A stretch of DNA of 51,965 nt from Anaerolineae bacterium (GCA_023382675.1 JAHDWN010000023.1:1-51965), one strand, 5' to 3'. Counted from the first letter of the stretch, positions 18,124 to 27,392 are shown. Made by a program: numbers and translations. The notes: generated from the letters alone by a model not told the origin.

Positions 18124-18129
18124 CGCCCT

Positions 18130-18162
18130 GTGCCGCCGAGTCGCAACAGAATTCGGCGGCAC
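18130..18162. terminator. Bidirectional terminator-like hairpin between convergent genes
   Basis: GTGCCGCCGA (18130-18139) pairs perfectly with TCGGCGGCAC (18153-18162) around a 13-nt loop, in the 72 bp between the ends of the hcp-like (+) and P-ATPase (-) genes. No T-run on either side, so it may be Rho-assisted or act as a 3' stabiliser. Confidence 0.6.
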
Positions 18163-18195
18163 CGATTGATATGCGAGAGATAGTGTCCGGGTGTT

Positions 18196-20739
18196 TCACA
18201 TCGCTGATTCAGCGGAAACATGCCGGAAGAACCAGCGCTTGACCATCTCCGCCGCCATGAAATACAGCAGGGCAATGCTCAACATCGCCGCCAGATAGGG
18301 TAGATCGAGCGCCTGGAAGCCCAGGGCGTCTGCCAGCGGTGTATACGGGAGCGCGAGTGTCACCAGCGCGACTGCCGCCGAGCCGACGATGAGCGTGCGC
18401 GCGGGGCGGCTCCTCGTGAACGGCAGGCGCGTTCGCAGCGCCAGCACGACCAGCACCGCCGAGACGAGCGACTCGACGAACCAGCCCGTGCGGAAAAGCT
18501 CCGCGTCGGCGCTCAACAACAACAGCAGCGCGCCAAAGGTCAGGTAGTCGAACACTGAACTCAGTGTGCCGAAGGTCAACATGAAGCGCCGAATGAAGCG
18601 GATGTCCCAGCGATGAGGTGTACGAATCCAGTCGTCATCGACGTTGTCGCTGGCAATCGTCAGCTCCGGGATGTCGGTCAGGAAGTTGAGGAGCAAAATC
18701 TGTTTGGGCAGCAGCGGCAGAAAGGGCAGGAACAGCGATGCACCGGCCACGCTGAACATATTGCCAAAGTTGGCGCTGGTCGCCATGAACACGTACTTGA
18801 GTGTGTTGGCAAACGTGCGCCGCCCTTCCAGGATGCCGTCTTTCAACACGGCTAGGCTCTGCTGCAGCAGCACGAAATCCGCCGCTTCTTTGGCGACATC
18901 GACGGCGCTGTCCACCGAGATGCCAACGTCGGCCGCATGGAGGGCGGGCGCGTCGTTGACGCCATCGCCCATGTAACCGACGACGTGGCGCGTCTTTTGC
19001 AGCGCGAGAATGATGCGCTCTTTCTGATTCGGCTCGACTTCGGCAAAGATCGCGGTTTGTTCGGCGGCCTGCCACAAAGCTTCGTCACGCATGTCAGCGA
19101 TTTGACCACCTGTGAGGACGCGATCTACCTGTAGGCCAATCGTCTCGGCGGTGTGACGCGCGACCAGTTGATTATCCCCGGTGATGATTTTGAGGTTGAC
19201 GCCCAACTCCGCCAGGTCTTCGATGGTCTTGCGCGCGTCCGGCTTGGGTGGGTCGAAGAACAGGAGAAAGCCAATCAGCGTCATCTCGCGCTCGTCGCTG
19301 CGACTGAAGGCGGCAGGGGCAGCGGAAAACGTGCGCGTGGCGACGCCGAGCACCCGATAGCCTTGCGAACTCCAATCCGCAAACCGCTGTTGAATCGCTT
19401 CGCGCTGCGCCGTGTCGAGTGGGCGTGATTCTCCTGCCAGCACGACGGTCTTGCACACGTCAAGGATGTTCGCCAGCGCGCCTTTGGTAATCATGCGTAC
19501 GCCACCCATATCGGAAACCGCGATGCTCAGGCGTTTGCGCACAAAGTCATACGGAATCTCGTCGTACTTCGCGACGCCATCGAGACTCGGCAGCCCCTGT
19601 GACAGGATGGCTTCATCCAGTGGGTTCTTCAGCCCGGACTGGAAGTGCGCGTTCAGACCGGCGGCCTGAAGCACCGTGTCCGAGGGAGCGCCGCTCACAT
19701 CGAGCGCGCCATCCAACTGCACCACGCCTTTCGTCAGCGTGCCCGTCTTGTCGGTACACAGCACATCCATGCTGCCGAAGTTCTCGATGGCGTTCAGACG
19801 GCGCACGATTACGCCTTCCTTTGCCATGCGCTGCGATCCTTTTGACAGGTTGATGTTGATGATCGCCGGGAGCAGCTGCGGCGTCAGCCCGACCGCCAGC
19901 GCGACCGAGAAAAGCAGCGAATCCAGGACCGGCTTGTTGAAGTAGACGTTCAGCGTCAGGATGACGATCACCAGGATGAACATCACCTGAGTGAGCAAGA
20001 AGCCCAGGCGGCGGATGCCGCGCTCGAATTCAGTTTCGGGCGGGCGCAGCTCCAGGCGGGCGGCAAGCTGGCCAAAGGTCGTCTGCTTGCCGGTTTTCAC
20101 GACCAGCGCCGTCCCGGTTCCGCTGCTGACGCTTGTCCCCATGAAGACGGTGTTTGTCCGCTGGGTGAGTTCTGCGCCCGTGACCACGCCCGGCGTTTTC
20201 TCGACCGGGAACGTCTCGCCGGTGAGGACGGCCTGATTGACGAACAGGTCTTTCGCCTCCAGCAAAAGCGCATCCGCCGGAATCAGGCTGCCCGCCATGA
20301 GCAGGATGACATCGCCGGGGACGGCCTGCTGCGTCTGGATGTCCTGCGCCTGGCCGTCGCGCAGCACGGTCGCCGTGATCTGCACCTGCTGGAGCAGTTT
20401 CGCGGTTGCGTTGCCGGCGTGGTATTCCTGGAAGAAGCTCAGCAGGGCGCTGCCGAGCACGATCACGCCGATGATGAGCGCGTCAATCCAGTCGCCCAGG
20501 AGCGCCGAAACCGCCGTGGCGAAAATCAGGATCAGGACGACCGGGCTTTCAAACTGGCGGAGGAAGACGCGCAGGCGGGTGTCTTGCCGCTTACTATCGA
20601 GCGTATTTGCGCCGTAGGTCTCAAGGCGTTGACTGGCTTCGGCGGATGTCAGACCATGATCAGAAGATCTGAGAAGCTGCTGTACTTCTGTCGCTGTTAA
20701 GCGCCAATACTCATCGACTCCATCAGGATGGGCAGCCAT
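18196..20739 (-). CDS. mgtA: Magnesium-translocating P-type ATPase (MgtA, P3B type)
   Basis: 847 residues from the second Met at 20739, which has AGGAG 6 nt upstream; the first ATG at 20745 abuts that site. Motifs in order: actuator TGET (about 173-176), GLTPQLLP in TM4, phosphorylation DKTGTLT (Asp about 330), TGDNQL and the hinge GDGVNDAP near 595, then C-terminal membrane helices. The N-terminal cation-ATPase domain and total length fit MgtA/MgtB rather than Ca or Na/K pumps. It imports Mg2+ (or possibly Ni2+) across the cytoplasmic membrane. It follows the rhomboid gene by 72 nt on the same strand. No MgtC gene and no leader riboswitch fit in the short gap. Confidence 0.92.
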   Translation of the reverse strand: MAAHPDGVDEYWRLTATEVQQLLRSSDHGLTSAEASQRLETYGANTLDSKRQDTRLRVFLRQFESPVVLILIFATAVSALLGDWIDALIIGVIVLGSALLSFFQEYHAGNATAKLLQQVQITATVLRDGQAQDIQTQQAVPGDVILLMAGSLIPADALLLEAKDLFVNQAVLTGETFPVEKTPGVVTGAELTQRTNTVFMGTSVSSGTGTALVVKTGKQTTFGQLAARLELRPPETEFERGIRRLGFLLTQVMFILVIVILTLNVYFNKPVLDSLLFSVALAVGLTPQLLPAIININLSKGSQRMAKEGVIVRRLNAIENFGSMDVLCTDKTGTLTKGVVQLDGALDVSGAPSDTVLQAAGLNAHFQSGLKNPLDEAILSQGLPSLDGVAKYDEIPYDFVRKRLSIAVSDMGGVRMITKGALANILDVCKTVVLAGESRPLDTAQREAIQQRFADWSSQGYRVLGVATRTFSAAPAAFSRSDEREMTLIGFLLFFDPPKPDARKTIEDLAELGVNLKIITGDNQLVARHTAETIGLQVDRVLTGGQIADMRDEALWQAAEQTAIFAEVEPNQKERIILALQKTRHVVGYMGDGVNDAPALHAADVGISVDSAVDVAKEAADFVLLQQSLAVLKDGILEGRRTFANTLKYVFMATSANFGNMFSVAGASLFLPFLPLLPKQILLLNFLTDIPELTIASDNVDDDWIRTPHRWDIRFIRRFMLTFGTLSSVFDYLTFGALLLLLSADAELFRTGWFVESLVSAVLVVLALRTRLPFTRSRPARTLIVGSAAVALVTLALPYTPLADALGFQALDLPYLAAMLSIALLYFMAAEMVKRWFFRHVSAESAM

Positions 20740-20811
20740 GCGCATCTCCTAACCGCGAAGGTGGCAACGAAAAGAGATTGTAACGTCGGGCCGAGAAGCC
20801 ATCTACACTGC

Positions 20812-21477
20812 CTAGCTGAGGCCATGTTGCATTCGGCGATTCGACGTTTCAAACAGGCGCACCGCTACCAGGCCAAATAGAAATCCCCCGATGTGCGCCA
20901 TATAGGCCACGCCACCATTGACGATCGCCGCGCTCGTGATCGATCCAAGCTCGCTGAAGACCTGGATCAAGAACCAGAGGCCGACGAGTACAATTGCCGG
21001 GATCAGCGCCACCCGGCTGTAATAAAAGGAGAGTACCAGGGTGCGGATGCGGTCGTTTGGGTACGTGATCAAGAAGGCACCCATGACCGCCGCGATTGCG
21101 CCGCTTGCGCCCAGGTTGGGAATCTCTGACTGCGGGGCAATGAGGATTTGTGCGAGTGAGGCTGCGATGCCGCCCAGCAGATAGAACATCAGATAGGGGA
21201 TGGAGCCGAGCAAGTCCTCAAGCTGGGGGCCAAAAGCCCACAGAAAGACCATGTTGCCTAGAATGTGCAGCCAGCCACCGTGCATGAACATGGCTGTCAG
21301 GATGGTGATCCAGTCTCGCCCGGCGCTGATGTTCGCGGGCACCAGTGACCACTGTGTGATAAATGGATCACCACCGGCGAGTTCCAGCATGAACACGAAC
21401 ACGTTGATGATGATGATCGTAATCGTGACCACTGGAAAGCTGAGCAGCCTGCGCGAGGCATCCCCTAACGGAAACAT
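20812..21477 (-). CDS. Rhomboid-family intramembrane serine protease
   Basis: 221 residues with six or seven hydrophobic segments. The catalytic Ser126 is in NLGASGAIAAVMG and His195 in YMAHIGGFLFG; the upstream HGGWLHILGNMVFLWAFG (His66, His71, Asn75) is the conserved loop/TM2 signature. It cleaves transmembrane substrates within the membrane. It starts 13 nt after the PRC-barrel gene, so the two are likely co-transcribed, perhaps with mgtA. Substrate unknown. Confidence 0.92.
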   Translation of the reverse strand: MFPLGDASRRLLSFPVVTITIIIINVFVFMLELAGGDPFITQWSLVPANISAGRDWITILTAMFMHGGWLHILGNMVFLWAFGPQLEDLLGSIPYLMFYLLGGIAASLAQILIAPQSEIPNLGASGAIAAVMGAFLITYPNDRIRTLVLSFYYSRVALIPAIVLVGLWFLIQVFSELGSITSAAIVNGGVAYMAHIGGFLFGLVAVRLFETSNRRMQHGLS

Positions 21478-21490
21478 GATGGTTTACGCC

Positions 21491-22090
21491 TTAGGCATGG
21501 TGCTTGAGTTCCATTGTGGGCAGTGTCGCCACTTGCTCGCTATCGAGCTTGAGATAGATGCCATCTTCGTTGATCGACTTGATCTGCCAGTTGCCGATCA
21601 CGTAGCCCGTTTCTGCCAGTAGATGGCGGTGGGCCATCAAGAAATGGGTGAAACGACTCGACTCAGCGTCATAGGCGACCTCATCGACGTGTCCGACTTT
21701 GCTGCCATTCTTGGAATAGACGGGCATCCCAACATGGATGTCCACCTCGCCCAAGGGCAGATGTTCCGTCTCGACGGGGATCATCTCCAGGCTGGTGTGC
21801 CGCGCATACATGGTGTAACCGGGCAGAAAATCCGTTTCGTCCACAGGCGAGCGCAGGTATTCTGTCTCGATAAACGGCTGCTGCTTGAACAGGGTGTCTT
21901 TGGTGCATGAAAGGGTGACACCATCAAATTCATGGGTTTCCACCAGCGCGATAGGCACAATATATTCTGTGCCGTGCGCCTTCACGACCAGGTGGGTTAC
22001 GGTCTGTGTCTTAGGCGCCAGAACGACGCCGGTGACGTGTCCAACACGCCCATCCGTGCAATCAACTGCGGCATGGAGTTTGATGTTCAT
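21491..22090 (-). CDS. PRC-barrel domain protein (two repeats)
   Basis: 199 residues. Two related halves begin DCTDGRVGHVTGVVLAPKT (about 10-28) and PVYSKNGSKVGHVDEVAYDA (about 123-142), each the PRC-barrel pattern of a small beta-barrel with a GxVxxV core. The middle (70-115) is a linker region. No membrane segment or signal. PRC-barrel proteins bind RNA, photosynthetic reaction centres or other partners; no specific role can be read here. It heads a probable PRC-rhomboid-mgtA unit, and its upstream region carries the direct-repeat array at 22295-22333. Confidence 0.8.
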   Translation of the reverse strand: MNIKLHAAVDCTDGRVGHVTGVVLAPKTQTVTHLVVKAHGTEYIVPIALVETHEFDGVTLSCTKDTLFKQQPFIETEYLRSPVDETDFLPGYTMYARHTSLEMIPVETEHLPLGEVDIHVGMPVYSKNGSKVGHVDEVAYDAESSRFTHFLMAHRHLLAETGYVIGNWQIKSINEDGIYLKLDSEQVATLPTMELKHHA

Positions 22091-22207
22091 GAGTTTGCTT
22101 CCCTAGACGCTAGAGCGTTCGATATTCCCAGCCTAGTGCGTCGCTGTTTCAGTGGTTTTACGGGCGTGTCACAGTTCTGATACGACTTGAAGTTGGCATA
22201 AAAACCA

Positions 22208-22238
22208 AACACACCCCGTGAGCGAGGTGGGGTGTGTT
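22208..22238 (-). terminator. Intrinsic terminator of the two-component operon
   Basis: A perfect 10-bp stem, AACACACCCC (22208-22217) with GGGGTGTGTT (22229-22238), loop 11 nt. Read on the minus strand it is followed by TTTGGTTTTTATG, and it lies 90 nt past the histidine kinase stop. No T-run follows on the plus strand. Confidence 0.8.
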
Positions 22239-22294
22239 CAGTAGGAGAGAGGTGTGTTCTGAAATTTACTTTAGTCGAGACATTCACTTAAAAA

Positions 22295-22333
22295 GTTACA
22301 GGGCTGTGACAGGCCAGTAACAGGCCGTCACAG
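22295..22333. promoter_or_regulatory. Tandem direct-repeat array, candidate OmpR/PhoB-type response-regulator site
   Basis: Four GTnACAG heptamers: GTTACAG (22295), GTGACAG (22306), GTAACAG (22317) and GTCACAG (22327), spaced 11, 11 and 10 bp. One helical turn per repeat is the arrangement bound by OmpR/PhoB-family dimers; the reverse complement CTGTnAC resembles a Pho-box half-site. It overlaps the kinase stop codon and lies upstream of the PRC-barrel gene. A two-copy version stands before the HtrA gene. Confidence 0.6.
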
Positions 22334-23272
22334 CTTTGCATAGGGAAGCATGGGTGCATTGGCTGCCTGCCGTTGCAGCGGCAGTGCGACAGAAATCGTT
22401 GTGCCGCTGCCGAGCTGGCTCTGCACATTCAGCGTGCCCGCGTGACGCTGAATGATCAGCTTGACGAGCGCCAGGCCGATGCCGCTGCCTTGAATGGCGC
22501 GCACCTGCGACGAGCGATACAACTCGTCAAAGATGTAGGGCAGATCATCCTCGGCAATCCCGATGCCGTTGTCTATGACATACAGCAGCATCTGATCGCC
22601 TTCGGTCTGCACCTTGAGCGTGATGCTGTCTGCTGGTTTGGTGAACTTGAGGGCATTATTTAGCAGATTATAGATTGCCAGGACGAGCAGGTCGTGATCG
22701 CCCTCCAGGTAGGGCAAATCTTTGGGCAGCATGAGGGATAGATGCCGTTCCGCTGCCAGCGGATCTTCGTTCGCCAGGTCGAACGCTTCGCGCACGATGG
22801 CTGCCATGTCAATTGACCTGGATTCAAACGCATTTGTGCCTAGTTCAGCGACCTTACGCAAATCGGCGACCAGGCGTGTTATGCGCTCGATCTGCGAGTC
22901 AATGTCCTCGCTGATGCGTTGGCGCGCCTCGAACTGATCTTGATTGGCGAGATTTGCGATTGCCATCTTCATCGCCATCAGCGGATTCTTGAGTTCATGA
23001 TCGAGGCGGCGCAAGAAGCGGCTGCGCTCCGCGTCGCTTTCTTCACGCGCGCGGCGCAGGCTGCTGCGCTCCATTTCGATCACCGCAGCGCCGGAGACGA
23101 GTGTCATTCCGGCGATGACGGCGGCAATGATCCCCAACCCGATTAACGCCGTATCGACATCGTGGATTGAAAAATGCCATTCAATGACATGAAGCTCGGT
23201 CAGGATCAGAACCAGGATAATGGCAAGCAGGATGGGCAGCAGCGGCGTCAACCTTGCCCAACGAGATTTCAT
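22328..23272 (-). CDS. Sensor histidine kinase
   Basis: 314 residues. Two N-terminal membrane helices (about 8-30 and 41-65) flank only about ten external residues, so it has no sizeable extracellular sensor and may sense the membrane itself or a partner. The HisKA dimerisation domain carries the phospho-acceptor His92 in RRLDHELKNPL. The ATPase domain has the N-box LLNNALKFT, G1 DNGIGI, F-box and G2 GSGIGLALVK. The start overlaps the response-regulator stop by 4 nt. It should phosphorylate that regulator. Confidence 0.93.
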   Translation of the reverse strand: MKSRWARLTPLLPILLAIILVLILTELHVIEWHFSIHDVDTALIGLGIIAAVIAGMTLVSGAAVIEMERSSLRRAREESDAERSRFLRRLDHELKNPLMAMKMAIANLANQDQFEARQRISEDIDSQIERITRLVADLRKVAELGTNAFESRSIDMAAIVREAFDLANEDPLAAERHLSLMLPKDLPYLEGDHDLLVLAIYNLLNNALKFTKPADSITLKVQTEGDQMLLYVIDNGIGIAEDDLPYIFDELYRSSQVRAIQGSGIGLALVKLIIQRHAGTLNVQSQLGSGTTISVALPLQRQAANAPMLPYAKL

Positions 23273-24003
23273 GACCCGGCTTTCACATCGTTGACAAAGC
23301 GGTAGCCTTGGCCGGGGACTGTTTCGATGAAGCGAGGATCATCGACATTGTCCTGGAGCAGCTTGCGCAGCTCGGCGATGCGCGTATCGACCGCGCGCGT
23401 GCCGACGGGATAGTCCCAACCCCAAACGGCATCCAGGAGTCTTTCGCGTGTGATCAACTCGTCCGGGTGGGTCATCATGTATTCGAGCAGCGTCACCGCT
23501 TTGGACGTCAGGTTGAGTTCGCGATTGTCGATCAACACCCGGCGCGAAACCCGATCAAAGACCAGATCGCCGCAGATCAGCCGCTGTGCCGCGCTCAGCG
23601 GCGGTTGACCCACCTGCAGACGCCGCAAAATCGACTTGATGCGCGCGATCAGTTCATGCGTATCGAAGGGCTTATTGAGGTAATCGTCCGCACCTTCTTC
23701 GAGGGCTGAAGCGCGCTCGAACGCATCGCCAACCTGCGTGAGCAAGATCACCGGCGTCCAGTTCGCGGCTTCTCGCAGCTGCCGGAGTACGGCGCGACCA
23801 TCCAGGTTCGGCATCAAGACATCCAGGATGATCACGTCTGGTTCGGCTCGTTCCGCCTGGTCAAGTGCTTCCTGCCCGTCAGCGGCGGTAATGACCTCAA
23901 AGCCAGATCGGCTGAGCAGCGCCGCCAGATTCTCGCGGATCATCTGCTCATCATCGACCAGTAGAAGTTTGATTGACTTATCCATGGGATTGCTAGTAGG
24001 CAT
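23269..24003 (-). CDS. OmpR/PhoB-family response regulator
   Basis: 244 residues. The receiver domain (11-125) has the acidic pair VDDE, phospho-acceptor Asp61 in ILDVLMPN and Lys111 in LNKPF. The winged-helix DNA-binding domain (about 145-240) ends in the usual GVGYRF-like GQGYRFVND. Partner kinase overlaps downstream. The ATG at 24003 has a weak AAGG close upstream; the Met six codons later is an alternative. Direct repeats with 11-bp spacing before the PRC-barrel and HtrA genes fit the way this family binds DNA. Confidence 0.93.
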   Translation of the reverse strand: MPTSNPMDKSIKLLLVDDEQMIRENLAALLSRSGFEVITAADGQEALDQAERAEPDVIILDVLMPNLDGRAVLRQLREAANWTPVILLTQVGDAFERASALEEGADDYLNKPFDTHELIARIKSILRRLQVGQPPLSAAQRLICGDLVFDRVSRRVLIDNRELNLTSKAVTLLEYMMTHPDELITRERLLDAVWGWDYPVGTRAVDTRIAELRKLLQDNVDDPRFIETVPGQGYRFVNDVKAGS

Positions 24004-24043
24004 GACCTTGTACCACTATTGTACGCCGAAAATGAGCGCTAAA

Positions 24044-24065
24044 ACGGCGGGAACACGCCCGCCGT
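24044..24065 (-). terminator. Intrinsic terminator after the HtrA gene
   Basis: ACGGCGGG (24044-24051) pairs perfectly with CCCGCCGT (24058-24065), 6-nt loop. On the minus strand the stem runs into TTTTAG. It lies just past the HtrA stop and before the response-regulator gene, so the two-component genes are probably transcribed separately. Confidence 0.65.
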
Positions 24066-24096
24066 CTAAATCCGAACGCCACGCAGCCGGATCAGA

Positions 24097-25242
24097 CTAC
24101 GACTGAGTGGGCGTGGCGGGGCGTGGCGTGAGCGTGACGTCGATATTCATCTGTTCGCCGCTGCGCACAATCGTCAGTGCGACCTTATCGCCGGGTTGAG
24201 TTTCGCTCGCCAGGTAGGCGATCAGGTCGGCCATGCCCAGCAGCGGGTGTCCATTGATGGCAGTGATGACGTCGGCTGAGGTCAGCTTCTGCGCGCTGCC
24301 TTCGCCCGCTGTCGTCTCCGCCAGCAGCCCGGCACGCGCTGCCGGCCCGCCACTGGCAACATCACCGACCAGTACACCACGCGTGTCGTTCGGCAGACCC
24401 AACTGCTCAATCGCATCCAGGTTGAGATCACCGCCGCTGATGCCCAGGTAGCTGTACTCTACATAGCCTTTGTCGATCAGTTGCTGAGCAACGCGCTCGA
24501 CCAGATTGGCCGGGATGGCGAAACCGACACCCGAATTGCTGCCCGAATCGCTCAGAATCTGCGCGTTGACGCCGACCACCTGCCCCTCAAGGTTGAGCAG
24601 CGGGCCACCGCTGTTGCCGGGGTTAATCGAAGCGTCGGTCTGGATAACGCCGCCAATGGAGAAGTCGGTCAGCGCGCTGATGACACGGTCAAGGCCGCTG
24701 ACGATGCCGCTGGTCAGTGTCCAGCGTTCCCCGAATGGGCTGCCAATCGCCAGCACGCTTTCGCCAATGACGAGGTTATCGGAATTGCCGAACGTGATCG
24801 AGTGCAGCAGTTCCGGCGCGACATTTTCCACCTGGAGGACGGCAATGTCGGAGTCAGGGTCCATGCCGACAACGCGCGCGCGCGCCAGTGTCCCATCGAC
24901 GAACGCGACTTCGATGCTGTTCGCGCCATTGACGACGTGATCATTGGTGACAATGTAACCGGCGCTGTCAATAATGAAACCCGATCCGAGTCCGTGCTGA
25001 ACGCCATTTTGCTGTCCGAAAGGTGTTTGCTGTGAAACATCCTGCGTGACGCTGATAGCGACGACCGAAGGGCTAACCTGATTGTAGATCTGGGTGAAGA
25101 TAGTCTCCGTGTTGTCTGTGGATACAACCGGAGCCGTTGTGTCCTGCGCGTGCAGGGGTAGGAGAGCGCCCGCGCCGAGCGTTAGCAGCGACACGAGCAA
25201 CAGAACAATGAAGATGCGTCGTCCCGTGAATGGGATGGACAT
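24097..25242 (-). CDS. Secreted HtrA/DegP-type serine protease with PDZ domain
   Basis: 381 residues from the ATG at 25242 (AAGGAG 10 nt upstream; a signal sequence follows directly); an in-frame extension to 25299 is rejected. Signal/anchor about 9-32, cleavage predicted after HA, mature start QDTTA. Trypsin-like triad: His102 in TNDHVVNG, Asp132 in DSDIAVL, Ser211 in NPGNSGGPLL. One PDZ domain at about 265-365 with the carboxylate loop YLGISGGD. It degrades or refolds damaged exported proteins. Followed by a terminator and the two-component genes; a direct-repeat site lies about 140 nt upstream. Confidence 0.93.
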   Translation of the reverse strand: MSIPFTGRRIFIVLLLVSLLTLGAGALLPLHAQDTTAPVVSTDNTETIFTQIYNQVSPSVVAISVTQDVSQQTPFGQQNGVQHGLGSGFIIDSAGYIVTNDHVVNGANSIEVAFVDGTLARARVVGMDPDSDIAVLQVENVAPELLHSITFGNSDNLVIGESVLAIGSPFGERWTLTSGIVSGLDRVISALTDFSIGGVIQTDASINPGNSGGPLLNLEGQVVGVNAQILSDSGSNSGVGFAIPANLVERVAQQLIDKGYVEYSYLGISGGDLNLDAIEQLGLPNDTRGVLVGDVASGGPAARAGLLAETTAGEGSAQKLTSADVITAINGHPLLGMADLIAYLASETQPGDKVALTIVRSGEQMNIDVTLTPRPATPTQS

Positions 25243-25796
25243 GATGGGCTTTCTCCTTATGCAATCTGGCTGTGGATAGATATGGGAATTCGAGTGCAAT
25301 ATCGCCGCGCACAGCCATTTTCAGCCTAGCCAGGGGATGTTACGAAGACTTTGCACGCTTGTTGCAAACTGGCAAGCCGACGTTACAGCTTGGTGACAGG
25401 CAGCACGCGATGCGGAAACCGTGTCGGGTTACGCAATTTGGCGGTCGCATCGGCATGGCGTATGTTGGGCGAAAACTGTGTGAGTGTTTGTAGACTCAGC
25501 GCCTGGTTCAGACCTTGCTGGACGTTCATCGGCCGTTCTGCTGCGAGCATCTGTGCAGGGCTAATACACATGCAATATGTCGCTTACCGACAGGTGCGCC
25601 ACTTTTCTGGGGGCTGTCGTCGATAGCCCATGCGAATACCAGACTGCTTCAAGACGCCCATAGGGGTGAGTTGGGGTCGAGGATAGCTACTGGTATAGGC
25701 TGGCATAGATCAATGTCAAGACAATTACATGTTGCCCGGGCGCTGTCAAGCAACTCGCTGACATCTGCGAACGATGAATGATTTGTCGCCGGCGAA
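25243..25796. other. 554-bp intergenic region between FGGY kinase and HtrA genes
   Basis: No convincing gene: short open frames lack ribosome sites and family features. It holds the HtrA upstream region with the direct-repeat site at 25382-25399, a TTTGCA/TGCAAA inverted repeat at 25350-25368 (7-nt spacer), and a 10-nt palindrome TCGCCGGCGA at 25786-25795 just beyond the kinase stop. The rest shows nothing I can name. Confidence 0.6.
25382..25399. promoter_or_regulatory. Direct-repeat response-regulator site upstream of HtrA gene
   Basis: GTTACAG (25382-25388) and GTGACAG (25393-25399), start-to-start 11 bp, the same unit as the array at 22295-22333. A degenerate GTTACGA lies at 25339. Position is about 140 nt before the HtrA start codon, suitable for an activator. 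Confidence 0.55.
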
Positions 25797-27311
25797 TTAT
25801 GCTCGTGCGCCGCGCGCAGTCCGCTGGTAAAAGGGCTTGAGCATGGCGTAGAGGGTCTGATAGATGTCGAGCGCTTCTTGATATTGCTGAGATAAATGTG
25901 CATCCGGCTCGAATTGGCGCTGGCGGGTCACGGTTTGCTCGACAGCATCGTCCAGCGAGGCATAGACACCGGTGCCCCAGCCTGCGAGCAGCGCCGCGCC
26001 GAGTGTCGATGCTTCTTCGACCAGCGTCGTTTGAACGGCTTTCCCCAGGATGTGCGCTTTCATCTGTAGCCAGGTTTGTGAGCGCGCGCCGCCACCGACC
26101 GCGACGACGCGGCGAATCGGCAGTCCGAGGCTTTCGAGAATGCGGATGGTCAGGGCCTGTTCGTAGGTGATCCCTTCCATGATCGCCTTCACGATGTCTG
26201 CACGGGTTGTCTCAAACGTCAATCCCAGGATCGCGCCGGTGGCTTGCGGGTCATCCTCAACCGTGCCACTGCCCGCGAAATATGGCAGCACCCAGAGCCG
26301 ACTCGGTTGGTCGGTGATCTGTTGTGTGATCGCGTCATAAACATCTATGCCAGACTGCGCGGCGATCTGTTTTTCTTCGAACGCCAACCGATCACGATAC
26401 CAGCGCAGCAGATGACCGCCGGTGTAGTTGCCCGCGAGGACGACGTATTTCTCCGGCACGACATGCGGATAGCAGGAAATGTGGTGCTGCCAGAGTCCCG
26501 GTGAGCACTCATTGGCGACAGACAGCAGCGCTTCGGTGGTGCCAATTGAATACAGAATGTCGCCGCTTTCGACAACGCCCGCCCCCAGAGCGGCACATGG
26601 CTGGTCGTGCCCGCCGACGACAACCTCGACCGCGCTGGCGAAACTGAGCTCTCGCGCAGTATTTTCAGGGATGCGACCGACTACTGTTCCGCTCGGCGCT
26701 AGAGTGGGCATGGTGTTTTCGGCGATGCCTGCCGCGGCCAGGAATTCGGCTGACCAGCCGCGCCGCTGGCTATCGAGCGCCATCGTCCGCGCCGCCATCG
26801 AATAATCGATGACCGGCTCGACGCCCAGGCGCAGCGACACAAATTCGACGTAGCACAAGAATTTCCAGACACGCTCAAACATGTCTGGCATCTGCGTTTT
26901 CCACCACATGATTTTGGGCAGCGAGTAGTTGTAGCTAACCGGCTGGCCGGTAATCCGGTAGATGTGCTCCTCACCAAGCTGTGTACGCAGAAGATTTGCG
27001 TTTTCGATGCCGCGCATATCACTGCCGACAGGGCTGTTGGCCAGGACTGCGCCGGCTTTATCAACCGGGGTCACAGCCTCGCCTTGCGACGAGATCGCCA
27101 GGGCAGTCACCGGATCGTCAAGGGCTGCGTTGACCTTGCGCACACAGTCCCTGACGGCGTCCCAGACGGTTTCCGGATCGAGTTCATAACGTCCCGGTGC
27201 CGGGTTTAGGAGTGGATACTCGCGGTAGGCACGGGCAAGGACGCGGCCAGTCTGCGCGAAGGCAATGGCTTTGCAGCCGGTCGTGCCGACATCGATTCCC
27301 ATCAAGCTCAT
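25797..27311 (-). CDS. FGGY-family carbohydrate kinase (xylulokinase/gluconokinase-like)
   Basis: 504 residues, standard FGGY length. ATP-binding MGIDVGTTGCKA at the N-terminus, the catalytic Asp in VVGGHDQPCAALGAG (about 245), SIGTTEALL, and the C-terminal VVAVGGGARSQTWLQMKA adenosine motif. It phosphorylates a pentulose, hexulose or polyol. It is the last gene of the polyol unit, 81 nt after the beta-propeller gene, and should act on the ketose made by the neighbouring dehydrogenases. A second FGGY kinase lies at 36254. Confidence 0.9.
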   Translation of the reverse strand: MSLMGIDVGTTGCKAIAFAQTGRVLARAYREYPLLNPAPGRYELDPETVWDAVRDCVRKVNAALDDPVTALAISSQGEAVTPVDKAGAVLANSPVGSDMRGIENANLLRTQLGEEHIYRITGQPVSYNYSLPKIMWWKTQMPDMFERVWKFLCYVEFVSLRLGVEPVIDYSMAARTMALDSQRRGWSAEFLAAAGIAENTMPTLAPSGTVVGRIPENTARELSFASAVEVVVGGHDQPCAALGAGVVESGDILYSIGTTEALLSVANECSPGLWQHHISCYPHVVPEKYVVLAGNYTGGHLLRWYRDRLAFEEKQIAAQSGIDVYDAITQQITDQPSRLWVLPYFAGSGTVEDDPQATGAILGLTFETTRADIVKAIMEGITYEQALTIRILESLGLPIRRVVAVGGGARSQTWLQMKAHILGKAVQTTLVEEASTLGAALLAGWGTGVYASLDDAVEQTVTRQRQFEPDAHLSQQYQEALDIYQTLYAMLKPFYQRTARGARA

Positions 27312-27392
27312 CGATCAGCCCTTCAGCGCGCCTGGGGTGAGGCCAGAATCAGGTGCATTGTGTTGTGTAGTATACATGACCGGATCGAGATC

